A stretch of 64,000 bases of DNA from DASRQK01 sp964436635 (GTDB lineage: Bacteria; Bacteroidota; Bacteroidia; Sphingobacteriales; Sphingobacteriaceae): positions 25,787-89,786 of the forward strand of contig CAYTDM010000007.1 in assembly GCA_964436635.1 (NCBI GenBank), written 5' to 3'. This document shows positions 8,293-17,948 of this stretch, piece after piece. A program made the translations under genes and the position numbers. How positions within the stretch are numbered: the first letter of the stretch is position 1; every line of letters starts with the position of its first letter. Below the pieces are notes generated by a model. It was given only the letters and a program-made list of their open reading frames with translations, searched no databases and was not told the DNA's origin.

Positions 8293-11028
8293 TTACTTCA
8301 CTTCAAATTTAATCACCGCTCGACCAAAATTCCCCACGGCATTCATGCCTTCCACGATGACTCTGTAGGTGCCCTTACCATCTGCATTGTAAAACTGCAC
8401 AGAAGCCTTCCCTTCCTCATCGGTCGTAACCTCAGGATTCCAATAGATGGTCGATCGGAAGTCATTCACCTGCTGTTGCTCCTGCGTTTCATACTTTGGC
8501 GTGTAGAAATTATACACCTTCATGTATCCCAATGGAGTTAAATCCACCACATTTGATTTTGGCAACAAACTTTCAATTTCACTTAAAGACATGCGAGGAG
8601 GCGCTTCCGCTTTCTTAGTGGTATAGATAGAAACCACTCCATTGTTTTGATATGTACGACTAACCGTCCCTAATTCATCCTTAAAAAAGATTTCAATTCC
8701 TTCTACCTCATGCGGCATAATACTATTCAATGAAATCACATCGATGGCCACCCCATTCACAAAAAACTGCACCGGAATTCTTCCTCCTAAATTAAAATCT
8801 CTTGTGATATAAAAGCGTTGCGTATTCGAATCATAATTAATGCCAGTCAACATGGTTTGCAAACACATCATGAGGTTATTACATCCTTTTAAACGATCAG
8901 GACCTAATTGGTGATCCGGAGTACTTAGGCCTGCAATGCTTGAAAATTCTCTATGGGTCCTTGCCGGTTTGGCCACTACTTCGACCTCTTCGATCAACAC
9001 ATCGGTCCTAAATACCTTACGGCTATTGTCCAAATAGGCACGCATCATGCCATCTAAATTTAATAGACCATCCGACTGGTATTGATTTTTGTCAATGGCA
9101 GGATAAGTCGTTTGATCCAAATGGATGACCATGTTTCGATAATTATCGTTCCCACGAGCATTAATGGTAACACGAGAAGAGTCCGTAAAGACTAATCCTG
9201 AAAACTTAAATTTACCGTTTGCATCCGTGTACGTATCAGTTCTAAAACCTCGATCCGGAATGCTTAAAAGTAATCCTCCATTATCAACTGGACGACCATT
9301 ATTTAATCGCAAGGTACCAGTTATTTCAATGCCCCCTTCTGGTAGAAAATGTAGTTCAGGGTAACGGTCCGCTAAAAAGTGTTCATAGTTAAAGCGCTTA
9401 TAACCTTGCGTCATCAATAAAGCATCCAAAGCTTCATTTCGATTTGCATTCTCTGTATTGAAGTAATAATTCGGTTGTTCCAAATACCCTTTCAAATGCG
9501 CATTTAGTAACAAACTACTCAAGATTGAAATTTCCTTGTTCTCAGAAAAAGGCACCTTCTGCTCATCCACCACAGCGACCGAATACGATCCGACAAAAGT
9601 GGTATCATTATCGAATGTGTTCAAATCTAACTTCACTAAGCCTTTTGTGGCGTAGCTGTTTTTATCCGTTTTTAACGTGATTTTCACCGGATCCCAAGCT
9701 TCGACAAAGACCAAGCGCTCACTTAATGGCACCCCCTGTGGGGAAAATAAAAGCAATTGGGCGATCCCCATGGCGAAGCGATCCTTTGGTAAATCCACAG
9801 TCACCCGCTCACTCTTTAAATTTATTTGCGCCGCAAAAGCAACCGCACCTTCAGATTGTACTACAAAACTAAACGTTTGATTTTCGTTTTGCTGCAGAAA
9901 CTGGGCGTTCGCCAACACCCCGACTTTAATGTGTTGTTCGGTTTCCTCTAATATGGATAAAGAAATGCCAGATTCCTTCACTTCAGGCAAGTCCACTGCC
10001 TTAGTTTTGCCATTTTCAAAGGTCAAATGCGCACTATATTTTTCGTTTAGGGAAGGCAAAATGGTAAAAAATCCCATACCAGCATGCAGGTCAGAAAAGT
10101 TGGCCACCACTTGCCCGCTTTTATTTTTCACCTCTCCTTTAAGTTTCAAACCTAAACCATCTGTCCCAATGGCTTTAAATGCCACTCGTTTCTCTATACC
10201 AGCAATGAATTCGCCGCCTTCAGGAAAAAACTGCACGTCTGCATCCCAAATAGCGGATTGCAATGGAAAATCACCTACCAATAATTCATTGGGATTTCTT
10301 GGGTCGGGCACCGATACATTTAAACGTGCACCTGCTAACTTGTCGCGGTCTTTGGCGGCTATATTTAATAAAACATTGCCCATGGCGTCGGATTCTACCC
10401 TACCCTTTTCAAGCACTTCAAAATTAGAAACTACCTCCCAATTCACGCGTTTATTTCCGAGAACATTGCCTCCACGATCCATAAATTGAATGCGCGATTG
10501 AATGCGTGGGGTTCGAGCCTCCGTTTCATCCACAAATTCAATATTTGTATGCAAAACATTGTTCAAAACATCACCTACCGGTATGATTTTATGGAAAAAA
10601 TAATCCGGATCAAAATTCCCCATCCATTTAGTGTAGGCACGAATCCGATAATTATTTTTAGTGTACCATTGTTGATCCAACACAATCTGACCCTTGGTCA
10701 TATTATTCACCATGGGTAATTTAAACGTTTGAATCAAGGAATCTCGCTCAGTCAGTATTTCTACATACATCACCTGACTTGGCATAAATTCTAATAAGTT
10801 TGAAGTTAAATATCCTTTGAACCATATAGTATCCCCAACGGCATAAAATGGCTTATCAAAATGCAAATGAACCTTTTCAATGGGATAGTTTTGAAATACG
10901 AGCTGACTTTTCTCAACGATGGTATTCACATTTACCAAACTATCCTGACGCGCAAATGCGGTTAAATTTGGCAAGGAAAGGAACAACCATACAATCAAAA
11001 AAAGAAATATGCTTTTATTCATCTTCAT
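8293..11028 (-). CDS. macroglobulin-like (MG2) protein with TonB-plug domain and no barrel
   Basis: Exported protein of 911 residues with signal peptide about 1-27 (ending AFARQ). An MG2-like domain follows (KVHLHFDKPFYAVGDTIWFKG, about 54-74), then several Ig-like beta-domains. A carboxypeptidase-regulatory-like segment lies near 565-625 (ITGTLRLNNGRPVDNGG). A plug-type domain is at about 690-810 (IPVQFFVNGVAID, EGIEIFFKDELG, GVVSIYTTKK). The tail, with TTDEEGKASVQFYNADGKG, resembles the alpha-2-macroglobulin segment before the thioester domain. Neither a thioester motif nor a beta-barrel is present. The role is unknown; periplasmic or outer-membrane action is inferred. It lies 9 bases after cls on the same strand, probably in one operon. 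Confidence 0.75.
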   Translation of the reverse strand: MKMNKSIFLFLIVWLFLSLPNLTAFARQDSLVNVNTIVEKSQLVFQNYPIEKVHLHFDKPFYAVGDTIWFKGYLTSNLLEFMPSQVMYVEILTERDSLIQTFKLPMVNNMTKGQIVLDQQWYTKNNYRIRAYTKWMGNFDPDYFFHKIIPVGDVLNNVLHTNIEFVDETEARTPRIQSRIQFMDRGGNVLGNKRVNWEVVSNFEVLEKGRVESDAMGNVLLNIAAKDRDKLAGARLNVSVPDPRNPNELLVGDFPLQSAIWDADVQFFPEGGEFIAGIEKRVAFKAIGTDGLGLKLKGEVKNKSGQVVANFSDLHAGMGFFTILPSLNEKYSAHLTFENGKTKAVDLPEVKESGISLSILEETEQHIKVGVLANAQFLQQNENQTFSFVVQSEGAVAFAAQINLKSERVTVDLPKDRFAMGIAQLLLFSPQGVPLSERLVFVEAWDPVKITLKTDKNSYATKGLVKLDLNTFDNDTTFVGSYSVAVVDEQKVPFSENKEISILSSLLLNAHLKGYLEQPNYYFNTENANRNEALDALLMTQGYKRFNYEHFLADRYPELHFLPEGGIEITGTLRLNNGRPVDNGGLLLSIPDRGFRTDTYTDANGKFKFSGLVFTDSSRVTINARGNDNYRNMVIHLDQTTYPAIDKNQYQSDGLLNLDGMMRAYLDNSRKVFRTDVLIEEVEVVAKPARTHREFSSIAGLSTPDHQLGPDRLKGCNNLMMCLQTMLTGINYDSNTQRFYITRDFNLGGRIPVQFFVNGVAIDVISLNSIMPHEVEGIEIFFKDELGTVSRTYQNNGVVSIYTTKKAEAPPRMSLSEIESLLPKSNVVDLTPLGYMKVYNFYTPKYETQEQQQVNDFRSTIYWNPEVTTDEEGKASVQFYNADGKGTYRVIVEGMNAVGNFGRAVIKFEVK

Positions 11029-11037
11029 AACTTTTAT

Positions 11038-12522
11038 TTACAATAAGGGTGCTAATAATCGACAAATAGAATCGATTCCACGTTTCCAACGGGGACGTTC
11101 TAACCATTCATCCATATTAATTAAATGACTAGATTTTTTATCCAGTTCGAACTGATCGGCGAGCTTTTTACAAAAATCTGGCTCACTGATTAATGCAGAG
11201 GTCTCGAAGTTAATATAAAAACTTCGAGTATCTAAATTTGTTGTGCCTACAAATGATAATTTTCCATCAATTAGGACTGTTTTTGCATGAATAAACCCCT
11301 TTTCATAAAGGTATACGGAAACCTTCCTTTTCAATAGTGGCTTCAAAAATGACATGGATGCATGTTGTACGATGTAGGAATCTCCCCGCATTGGCAACAT
11401 AAGTTCCACCCGAATGCCTGAAGCCGCCGCGATTTGCAAAGCTGTATCTAACTCCTCACTGGGAATATAATACGGTGTGGTTAGGCGTATGCATTCTTCC
11501 GCTTCCGAAATCGCTAACAACAAGGCTTCCATACAGAATGGCGCTTCTGACCCAGGATCGCTGGAGGCAAATGAAACCGCCCCATTCCCAATGGCATCCA
11601 TGGGCGCATTATTCAAATATTGCTCGTCAACTTCAAATGCCCTTCCACCGGCAAAATGCCAATCCATCCAAAAATAGGCCTGTAGCACATTCACAGCATT
11701 GCCCCGAATGCATACAGATGTATCTCTCCAATAAACAGCATTTAAATTATTCGGATTATTTAAGTAATGATCCGCAATATTGATCCCACCAATAAATGCA
11801 ATCTCTCCATCAATAATGGCTAACTTCCTGTGATTTCGATAATTACCATTTGCAAGGGAGGTGAATCCTACAGGCAGAAATATTTCCAAATCGATCCCTT
11901 TCGCTTCCCATTTTTTTAATTGATTGGCTAATTGTGAAGAACCAAATGCATCGATCAATACCCGAATTTGCACTCCTTCTTGGGCCTTTTCTACTAAGGC
12001 ATTTAAAACTTCAAGGCCGATTCCTTTGGGTTCGAAAATGTAATATTCTAAGTGGATGTGATGCTTTGCGGAGCGAATGGCTTCGAGTAAAGCAGGGAAC
12101 TTTTCTTCTCCATTGATTAAGAGGGTAATATGGTTGTGTAGGATTAAAGGAGAAATTTGTTGATTTGCCAAAAATCGAAAAACTCGGCTCAAAGACCCAA
12201 TTTCGTGATCCATTTGCGCCAAATTTGCTTCCAAAATGGGGTTAAGCCTCCCCCAACGTTCCATTAATCGTTTATTTTGAACCAAACTGCCTATACGAAG
12301 ATGTTGAACCTTCCGGAATTTTTGGCCAAACAAGTAGTAAAGCAATATGCCTAAAACAGGCAAAAAAACTATCACCAGAACCCATGCAATGGTCTTCGAT
12401 GGATTTCTGTTCTCAATGAGAATTGTGAGAATGATGGTTAAATAGATCAATAACAAGGGCAACCAGTACCATTGAACCAAAAATGAAGAGATAGGTTGAA
12501 TTTTATCTATTATATGGTCCAT
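11038..12522 (-). CDS. cls: cardiolipin synthase (two PLD domains)
   Basis: Membrane enzyme that makes cardiolipin by phosphatidyl transfer. The protein has 494 residues with two N-terminal transmembrane helices (about 15-35 and 42-65), followed by two phospholipase D domains. The HxKxxxxD motifs are NHRKLAIIDG (about residue 229) and FIHAKTVLIDG (about residue 410), each followed by the expected G-G/T-N segment (FIGGINIADHY, VGTTNLDTRS). Length and layout match bacterial ClsA-type enzymes. It follows recQ by 21 bases and precedes the macroglobulin-plug gene by 9 bases. Confidence 0.95.
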   Translation of the reverse strand: MDHIIDKIQPISSFLVQWYWLPLLLIYLTIILTILIENRNPSKTIAWVLVIVFLPVLGILLYYLFGQKFRKVQHLRIGSLVQNKRLMERWGRLNPILEANLAQMDHEIGSLSRVFRFLANQQISPLILHNHITLLINGEEKFPALLEAIRSAKHHIHLEYYIFEPKGIGLEVLNALVEKAQEGVQIRVLIDAFGSSQLANQLKKWEAKGIDLEIFLPVGFTSLANGNYRNHRKLAIIDGEIAFIGGINIADHYLNNPNNLNAVYWRDTSVCIRGNAVNVLQAYFWMDWHFAGGRAFEVDEQYLNNAPMDAIGNGAVSFASSDPGSEAPFCMEALLLAISEAEECIRLTTPYYIPSEELDTALQIAAASGIRVELMLPMRGDSYIVQHASMSFLKPLLKRKVSVYLYEKGFIHAKTVLIDGKLSFVGTTNLDTRSFYINFETSALISEPDFCKKLADQFELDKKSSHLINMDEWLERPRWKRGIDSICRLLAPLL

Positions 12523-12543
12523 TGGCTCATTCCCTCCGACCCA

Positions 12544-14736
12544 TTAATTTCCCAATTCCGACATAAATTTAATGCGCATCAATTGCACTTCTTCAAAGGT
12601 ATAATCGTCCGGCCCCAGTTCTCTTAATGCATCATTAATGGAATCGATTTCTGCCGTTCTAAAATACTCATAGACTTCATTTTGTCGGTCTTCATCGATC
12701 ATCGCATCTACAAAGTAACCAATATTTAATTTGGTTCCTGAATTTACGATCGACTCCACTTCTTTTAATAACTCTTCATAGCTTAAGCCTTTGGCCGCTG
12801 CGATGTCCTCCAACCCAATTTTACGATCAATGTTTTGAATGATGGATATCTTTAATGCAGATCGATTGGCCGTGCTTTTGATGACAAAATCTTGTGGTCG
12901 ATCGATTTCATTATCTTCCACATATTTATTGATCAATTCCAAAAATGGCGCACCAAACTTCAAGGCTTTCCCTGCACCGACGCCATGAATTTGCTTCAGC
13001 TCATCCATGGTAATCGGATAGTGCGTACACATTTCATCCAAGGAAGGGTCTTGGAAAATGACAAAAGGAGGCAGATTTTTTTGCTTGGCAATTTTTTTCC
13101 GCAATTCTTTTAGCATTTTCAGCATTTGGGTATCCACGGCACCACCACCTTGTTGAACGGGTTCGTCGTTTCCGTCTTCATCCACAATATCCATCGGTTC
13201 ATTTAATACAAACTTTAGGGTATAGGGATTTTCAATAAAGGAACGACCCTTATCAGTCAGAACTAATAAACCGTAATTATCAATATCCTTTTCTAAAAAG
13301 TTTTCCAACACCGCCTGCCGAAAGATGGATTTCCAATACATGTCTCCATCTTCTTTTCCGGCTCCAAACAACGCATGTTCGTCGTGTTTGTAAGAGGATA
13401 CAGATTGGTTGTTTTGACCCATTAACACTCGGATAATATGCTGATCATCAAACTTATCTCCTTGCTCTTTGATAAAGCTTAATAACTTTAACAAAGGTTC
13501 TTTGGCGTCAAAGAATTTTCGCTCTCTGCTGCAATTATCACACATGCCATTACATGCGGATTCTTCAAAGTCTTCTCCGAAATAATGAAGAATTTGTTTT
13601 CTTCGACACACCGAGGATTCAGAATAATCAATCACCTCCTTCAGGATTTGGGTCCCAATTTCCCGTTCAGAAACCGGTTTATCCTTCATGAATTTGGTTA
13701 ATTTCTCAATATCCTTATCCGCATAAAACGCCAAGCAATGTCCTTCCCCTCCGTCCCTTCCAGAACGTCCAGTTTCTTGGTAGTACCCTTCCATACTTTT
13801 AGGGATATCGTGGTGAATGACATACCGTACATCGGGTTTATCTATGCCCATTCCAAATGCAATGGTCGCGACAATCACTTCTACATCTTCCATCAAGAAC
13901 TTATCTTGCGTTTCAGCCCTTGTTTTTGCATCCAATCCCGCATGGTATGGAAGTGCTTTAATGCCATTAAGGTTTAATACCTCAGCAATTTCCTCGACTT
14001 TTTTCCGGCTTAAGCAATAGATAATTCCAGATTTTCCTTGATTTTTCTTGATAAACCTGACAATTTCTTTTGGTATGTCCTTTTTCGGTCGTACTTCATA
14101 ATATAAATTCGGACGATTAAAGGAAGACTTAAATAGCACCGCCTCATTCATTTGCAGGTTCTTTCGAATATCCGATTGAACTTTAGGGGTTGCGGTAGCG
14201 GTCAAAGCGATGACTGGAATATTGTCGCCAATATTATTGATGACTTGCCTAATTTTACGGTATTCTGGTCGAAAATCGTGTCCCCACTCAGAAATACAAT
14301 GCGCCTCATCGACTGCCACAAAGGAAACTTTGATTAATTTCAAAAATTCCACATTTTCTGCCTTAGACAAAGATTCTGGCGCCACATACAACAGCTTGGT
14401 CTTGCCACTTGAAACGTCTTGCTTGACTTTTGTAATTTCGCCTTTATTCAAAGAAGAATTTAAGAAGTGAGCAATGCTGTCGGTGCCTCCAAAAGCGCGC
14501 AATTGATCCACTTGATTTTTCATCAAAGCGATTAAAGGTGAAATCACAATAGCAGTTCCCTCACTCATTAATGCAGGCAATTGATAGCAAATGGATTTCC
14601 CCCCTCCGGTGGGCATAATTACAAAAGTATCCTTCTTCTGAAGGATATTATTGATGATGGCTTCCTGTTCTCCTTTAAAAGCGTCAAAGCCAAAAAAATT
14701 CTGTAAGTTTTCGAATAATGATTTTTCAATTTCCAT
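12544..14736 (-). CDS. recQ: ATP-dependent DNA helicase RecQ (long form with HRDC)
   Basis: 3'-5' DNA helicase for recombination and repair, 730 residues. Walker A is PTGGGKS (42-48), the DEAH box is DEAHCISEWGHDFRP (from 143), and motif VI is QETGRSGRDG. The four-cysteine zinc site is at about 376-403 (C-R-R-K ... CNGMCDNC), with a winged-helix region after it and an HRDC domain at about 537-605. A further C-terminal extension of about 110 residues, with another small helical domain, is typical of Bacteroidota RecQ. A second, shorter RecQ lies at 59.6-61.5 kb. It heads the set with cls and the macroglobulin-plug gene. Confidence 0.96.
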   Translation of the reverse strand: MEIEKSLFENLQNFFGFDAFKGEQEAIINNILQKKDTFVIMPTGGGKSICYQLPALMSEGTAIVISPLIALMKNQVDQLRAFGGTDSIAHFLNSSLNKGEITKVKQDVSSGKTKLLYVAPESLSKAENVEFLKLIKVSFVAVDEAHCISEWGHDFRPEYRKIRQVINNIGDNIPVIALTATATPKVQSDIRKNLQMNEAVLFKSSFNRPNLYYEVRPKKDIPKEIVRFIKKNQGKSGIIYCLSRKKVEEIAEVLNLNGIKALPYHAGLDAKTRAETQDKFLMEDVEVIVATIAFGMGIDKPDVRYVIHHDIPKSMEGYYQETGRSGRDGGEGHCLAFYADKDIEKLTKFMKDKPVSEREIGTQILKEVIDYSESSVCRRKQILHYFGEDFEESACNGMCDNCSRERKFFDAKEPLLKLLSFIKEQGDKFDDQHIIRVLMGQNNQSVSSYKHDEHALFGAGKEDGDMYWKSIFRQAVLENFLEKDIDNYGLLVLTDKGRSFIENPYTLKFVLNEPMDIVDEDGNDEPVQQGGGAVDTQMLKMLKELRKKIAKQKNLPPFVIFQDPSLDEMCTHYPITMDELKQIHGVGAGKALKFGAPFLELINKYVEDNEIDRPQDFVIKSTANRSALKISIIQNIDRKIGLEDIAAAKGLSYEELLKEVESIVNSGTKLNIGYFVDAMIDEDRQNEVYEYFRTAEIDSINDALRELGPDDYTFEEVQLMRIKFMSELGN

Positions 14737-14746
14737 TGCGTGCTCG

Positions 14747-14774
14747 CAAAATTAACATAGACCGACAAACACAA
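14747..14774 (-). promoter_or_regulatory. promoter of recQ set
   Basis: On the minus strand TTG (14772-14774), a 17-base spacer and TAATTTTG (14747-14754) fit the Bacteroidota consensus. The box ends 10 bases before the recQ ATG, so the leader is very short. Confidence 0.6.
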
Positions 14775-14791
14775 TAATACACAAAATACCT

Positions 14792-14799
14792 TACTTTTG
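14792..14799 (+). promoter_or_regulatory. -7 promoter box of manC
   Basis: TACTTTTG fits TAnnTTTG. It implies a leader of about 85 bases before the ATG at 14890. No clear -33 element is visible. Confidence 0.4.
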
Positions 14800-14889
14800 T
14801 CTGTAATTGATATCTAAAAGTACAAATTATTTTTAGGATAACAAAACAAACAAAAAAATTCAAACAATCATCCAAATTGGGAGCATCGC

Positions 14890-15975
14890 ATGAAGTCAAA
14901 TTATTATGCAATTATCTTAGCAGGAGGTATAGGAAGTCGTTTTTGGCCGGTCAGTCGTACCAAGTATCCGAAACAGTTCTTAGATATGCTAGGAACTGGA
15001 AAGACCTTATTACAACAGACTTACGAACGATTTAGTAAGATCATCCCTGCATCAAACATTTACATTGCTACCCACGAATCTTACACCTATTTGGTGAAGG
15101 AACAACTTAATGATTTACCTGATGATCAAATCATTGTGGAACCCATCATGCGGAATACCGCCCCTTGTATCGCGTACGCCAGCCATAAAATTCACGAAAT
15201 GGATCCTACTGCGTGCATGGTAGTGGCTCCGGCTGATCATTTAATTTTAGACGAAAATAAATTTTCTCTGGAGGTATTAAAAGCCTTACAAGGAGCAGAA
15301 CAAGAAAACTGGTTAATCACCTTGGGGATTAAACCTACGCGTCCCGACACAGGGTATGGCTACATTCAGTTTGGATCAAAATCTAGTTTGCCTGGCTTCA
15401 AGAAAGTAAAAACCTTCACTGAAAAACCGAATTTGGAACTCGCAAAAACCTTTTTACAAAGTGGCGATTTTCTTTGGAATGCGGGGATTTTTATTTGGTC
15501 TGCAAAAAGCATCATTCACGCCTTGTCGATTCATCAAACGGAAATGAACGACATTTTCAATGAAGGTTCATTAGCTTATAATACCGACAAAGAAAAAAAG
15601 TTTATTGAAGGGGCTTTCGTACGTTGTGTGGGCATTTCCATTGACTTTGCTGTGATGGAAAAAGCTGAAAATGTATACGTCTTACCAGTAGATTTCGGAT
15701 GGTCAGACCTTGGTACATGGACTTCTGTATATGAATTATCAGAAAAAGATGAATCAGGGAATGTTTGCAAACCAGCAGAACATGTCTTAGCCTACGATAC
15801 GAGGAATACTATGATTAGAACATCTACTAACAAACTTGTGATCGTCAAAGGATTAGAAAATTACATCGTGATTGATTCAGAAGACGCCCTGATGATTTGC
15901 CCGAAGGCGGAAGAGCAAGAAGTGAAAGGCATTGTGGCCGAAATAAAGGAAAAATTTGGCGAAAAATTCAATTAA
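14890..15975 (+). CDS. manC: mannose-1-phosphate guanylyltransferase
   Basis: Makes GDP-mannose from mannose-1-phosphate and GTP, a precursor for mannose, fucose or rhamnose in surface glycans. The protein has 361 residues of nucleotidyltransferase fold. The signature LAGGIGSRFWPVSRTKYPKQF starts at residue 10 and includes the pyrophosphorylase G-x-G-x-R and K-P-K-Q type residues. FTEKPN (about 178) and FLWNAGIF follow, and a left-handed beta-helix-like tail ends the protein. The isomerase domain of bifunctional enzymes is absent, so this is the short monofunctional form. No glycan cluster is adjacent. Confidence 0.92.
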   Translation: MKSNYYAIILAGGIGSRFWPVSRTKYPKQFLDMLGTGKTLLQQTYERFSKIIPASNIYIATHESYTYLVKEQLNDLPDDQIIVEPIMRNTAPCIAYASHKIHEMDPTACMVVAPADHLILDENKFSLEVLKALQGAEQENWLITLGIKPTRPDTGYGYIQFGSKSSLPGFKKVKTFTEKPNLELAKTFLQSGDFLWNAGIFIWSAKSIIHALSIHQTEMNDIFNEGSLAYNTDKEKKFIEGAFVRCVGISIDFAVMEKAENVYVLPVDFGWSDLGTWTSVYELSEKDESGNVCKPAEHVLAYDTRNTMIRTSTNKLVIVKGLENYIVIDSEDALMICPKAEEQEVKGIVAEIKEKFGEKFN

Positions 15976-15977
15976 GA

Positions 15978-16009
15978 TTTAGAATTGGAACATAAATTGT
16001 TTAAATTTG
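15978..16009 (+). promoter_or_regulatory. promoter of the DUF1573 gene
   Basis: TTTA (15978-15981), a 20-base spacer and TAAATTTG (16002-16009) match the Bacteroidota pattern. The leader to the ATG at 16040 is about 25 bases. Confidence 0.55.
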
Positions 16010-16039
16010 TTAGTAGTAGATTAAATTTTAAGAAGAATC

Positions 16040-16432
16040 ATGAAAAAAATAATAGCGTTATTTACATTGATAATTGGTTTTACTTCCTTTAATAGTGCAT
16101 CTGCGCAATCACAGGCAGTCAGTAAATCGGAGTTCAAATTTGAAACTGAAAGTCATGATTTTGGGAAAATAAAGCAAAACAACCCGGTAACTCACATTTT
16201 CAACTTTACAAATGTGGGTGCAGAACCCATCATTATTTATGAAGTTCGTCCGTCCTGTGGTTGTTCGGTGGCTGAATTTACAAAAACTCCAATTGCTCCG
16301 AATCAAACTGGAACGGTATCCGTTAAATTTGATGCAGCAGCCAAGGGGCCGTTTACAAAGCACCTTACGGTGAGATCAAACACTAAAACCCCGATCAAAA
16401 CCTTGGTGATCAAGGGTGAAGTAATCGATTAA
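16040..16432 (+). CDS. DUF1573 secreted protein
   Basis: Small exported Ig-like (ASPM/MSP-fold) protein of 130 residues. The signal peptide covers about 1-22 (ending SASAQ). The single DUF1573 domain shows the family pattern HDFGKI, FNFTNVG, PSCGC (about residues 71-75) and KFDAAAKGPF. The paired cysteines of the C-G-C motif are conserved. Members are common in Bacteroidota, probably periplasmic, and without an established function. It sits alone with its own promoter between manC and an aminotransferase. Confidence 0.85.
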   Translation: MKKIIALFTLIIGFTSFNSASAQSQAVSKSEFKFETESHDFGKIKQNNPVTHIFNFTNVGAEPIIIYEVRPSCGCSVAEFTKTPIAPNQTGTVSVKFDAAAKGPFTKHLTVRSNTKTPIKTLVIKGEVID

Positions 16433-16647
16433 GAAATATCCTATGAATATGCACCCCCTTTGAGGGGCATGCAACCATATCCAGGGGCATGCAACTCTTT
16501 TGCAGGTTGGGTATGGGCATGGATGACCATTAAATCACGCAGCATCCTACTCCCTATCCTTTCCCATAATTTTAGCAACTTTTTTGGCACCCTCATTAGC
16601 ATGCTTAAATAAAGAGCAGCCAAGACCTTAATTCCTACTTTTATTTT
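16433..16647. other. intergenic stretch with short direct repeats, no gene seen
   Basis: About 215 bases hold two copies of GGGGCATGCAAC (around 16465 and 16484) and a small CCCC..GGGG hairpin that may end the DUF1573 transcript. A 77-codon minus-strand frame crosses the region but has no recognisable features and covers the palindrome next to it, so I do not call it. Confidence 0.5.
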
Positions 16648-16672
16648 GTGCAATATTTGATTAATATTGCAC
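16648..16672. promoter_or_regulatory. perfect 10-bp inverted repeat, operator candidate
   Basis: GTGCAATATT (16648-16657), a five-base spacer TGATT and AATATTGCAC (16663-16672) form an exact dyad 17 bases before the aminotransferase ATG. The half-site spacing (15 bases centre to centre) fits a dimeric helix-turn-helix regulator. No U-tract follows, so it is not a terminator. The regulator is unknown. Confidence 0.6.
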
Positions 16673-16689
16673 ATATTTAATTTAGAATC

Positions 16690-17889
16690 ATGCCAGAAAT
16701 TTCACTTAAAGGGCTAGAAATGCCCGCATCCCCTATTCGTAAATTAACCCCATTTGCAGATCAAGCAAAAAAAGAAGGGAAGCACATATATCATTTAAAT
16801 ATTGGGCAACCGGACATTGAGACTCCTCAAGTCATGTTGGACGCCATCAGAAATATTGATTTTAAAGTCTGGGCGTACACTCCTTCTGAAGGAACCGCGA
16901 CTTACAGGAACCGATTAGCGGATTATTATAACGGAATCGGCTACGATGTGACTGCTCAAGATATTTTGGTAACAAATGGCGGGTCAGAAGCCATTACCAT
17001 CGCCATGCAAACCTGCCTGAATCCAGGTGAAGAGATCATCATTCCAGAGCCTTTTTATGCAAATTACAATGGATTTGCCTGTTCCGCGGGTTTAGTCGTT
17101 AAACCTATTTTATCGAAAATTGAAAATGGATTTGCATTACCTCCCATTTCAGAATTCGAAAAATTAATCACTGAAAAAACCAAGGCCATTGCGATTTGTA
17201 ATCCAAACAATCCAACCGGCTATTTATACTCTCGGGAGGAATTAGAAGCGTTAAGAGACCTTTGTTTGAAATACGACTTGTACTTACTTTCGGATGAAGC
17301 CTATAGAGAATTTTGTTATGACGGCAGGGAATTCATCTCTCCGATGCATTTAGAAGGTTTGGAAAATCATGTAATCGTATTAGATACAGTTTCAAAAAGA
17401 TACAGCGCTTGTGGAGCTCGATTGGGTTGCTTGGTGACCAAAAACAAACAAGTTTGGCAAACTGCACTAAAATTTGCGCAAGCACGACTAAGTCCTCCGG
17501 GCGTTGCACAAATCGCTGCGACTGCGGCCATCGACACGCCTGAAAGCTATTTTACGAAAGTAAAAGAAGAGTATACACGTAGAAGAGACGTATTAGTTTC
17601 AGGACTGAATGCCATTCCAGGCGTCTATTGTCCAAACCCAGGAGGTGCATTTTATGTGGTGGCCAAATTACCGATCGACCATGCCGATCGCTTTTGCCAA
17701 TGGATGTTGGAATCGTTTTCATACGAAAATAAAACCATCATGATGGCCCCTGCTACGGGATTTTACAGTACTCCAGGAGCCGGTGAAAATGAGGTGCGTT
17801 TAGCCTACGTGTTGAATGAAGAAGATTTGAAAAACGCATTAATTTGTTTAGAAAAAGCGTTAGAAACGTATCCTGGCAGGACCATTTAA
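16690..17889 (+). CDS. PLP-dependent class I aminotransferase
   Basis: Fold-type I aminotransferase, likely aspartate/aromatic type, that moves amino groups between amino acids and 2-oxo acids. It has 399 residues. The binding pattern NGGSEAI (phosphate loop) is followed by NPNNPTGYLYS, SDEAYREF (PLP ring contact Asp/Tyr) and TVSKRYSACGARLGC, whose Lys236 is the Schiff-base residue. The C-terminal arginine region NEVRLAYVLN binds the substrate carboxylate. The exact substrate cannot be assigned. A perfect dyad just upstream suggests dedicated regulation. Confidence 0.88.
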   Translation: MPEISLKGLEMPASPIRKLTPFADQAKKEGKHIYHLNIGQPDIETPQVMLDAIRNIDFKVWAYTPSEGTATYRNRLADYYNGIGYDVTAQDILVTNGGSEAITIAMQTCLNPGEEIIIPEPFYANYNGFACSAGLVVKPILSKIENGFALPPISEFEKLITEKTKAIAICNPNNPTGYLYSREELEALRDLCLKYDLYLLSDEAYREFCYDGREFISPMHLEGLENHVIVLDTVSKRYSACGARLGCLVTKNKQVWQTALKFAQARLSPPGVAQIAATAAIDTPESYFTKVKEEYTRRRDVLVSGLNAIPGVYCPNPGGAFYVVAKLPIDHADRFCQWMLESFSYENKTIMMAPATGFYSTPGAGENEVRLAYVLNEEDLKNALICLEKALETYPGRTI

Positions 17890-17900
17890 TTCTATGGTCC
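17879..17900 (+). terminator. weak hairpin over the stop codon
   Basis: GGACCAT (17879-17885) pairs with ATGGTCC (17894-17900) around an 8-base loop that contains the stop codon. There is no U-tract, so termination is uncertain. Confidence 0.3.
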
Positions 17901-17948
17901 GCCTTCATTGAAACATGATATAGATGAACACCAAATAAACCTTTTACA

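Noticed and set aside
16465..16500. GGGGCATGCAAC direct repeats as an attachment site
   Set aside because: Only two short copies 19 bases apart and no integrase or tRNA nearby.
16441..16674. 77-codon minus-strand ORF between the DUF1573 gene and the aminotransferase
   Set aside because: No family likeness or signal, codon use unlike the neighbours, and it crosses a perfect operator-like dyad and short repeats.
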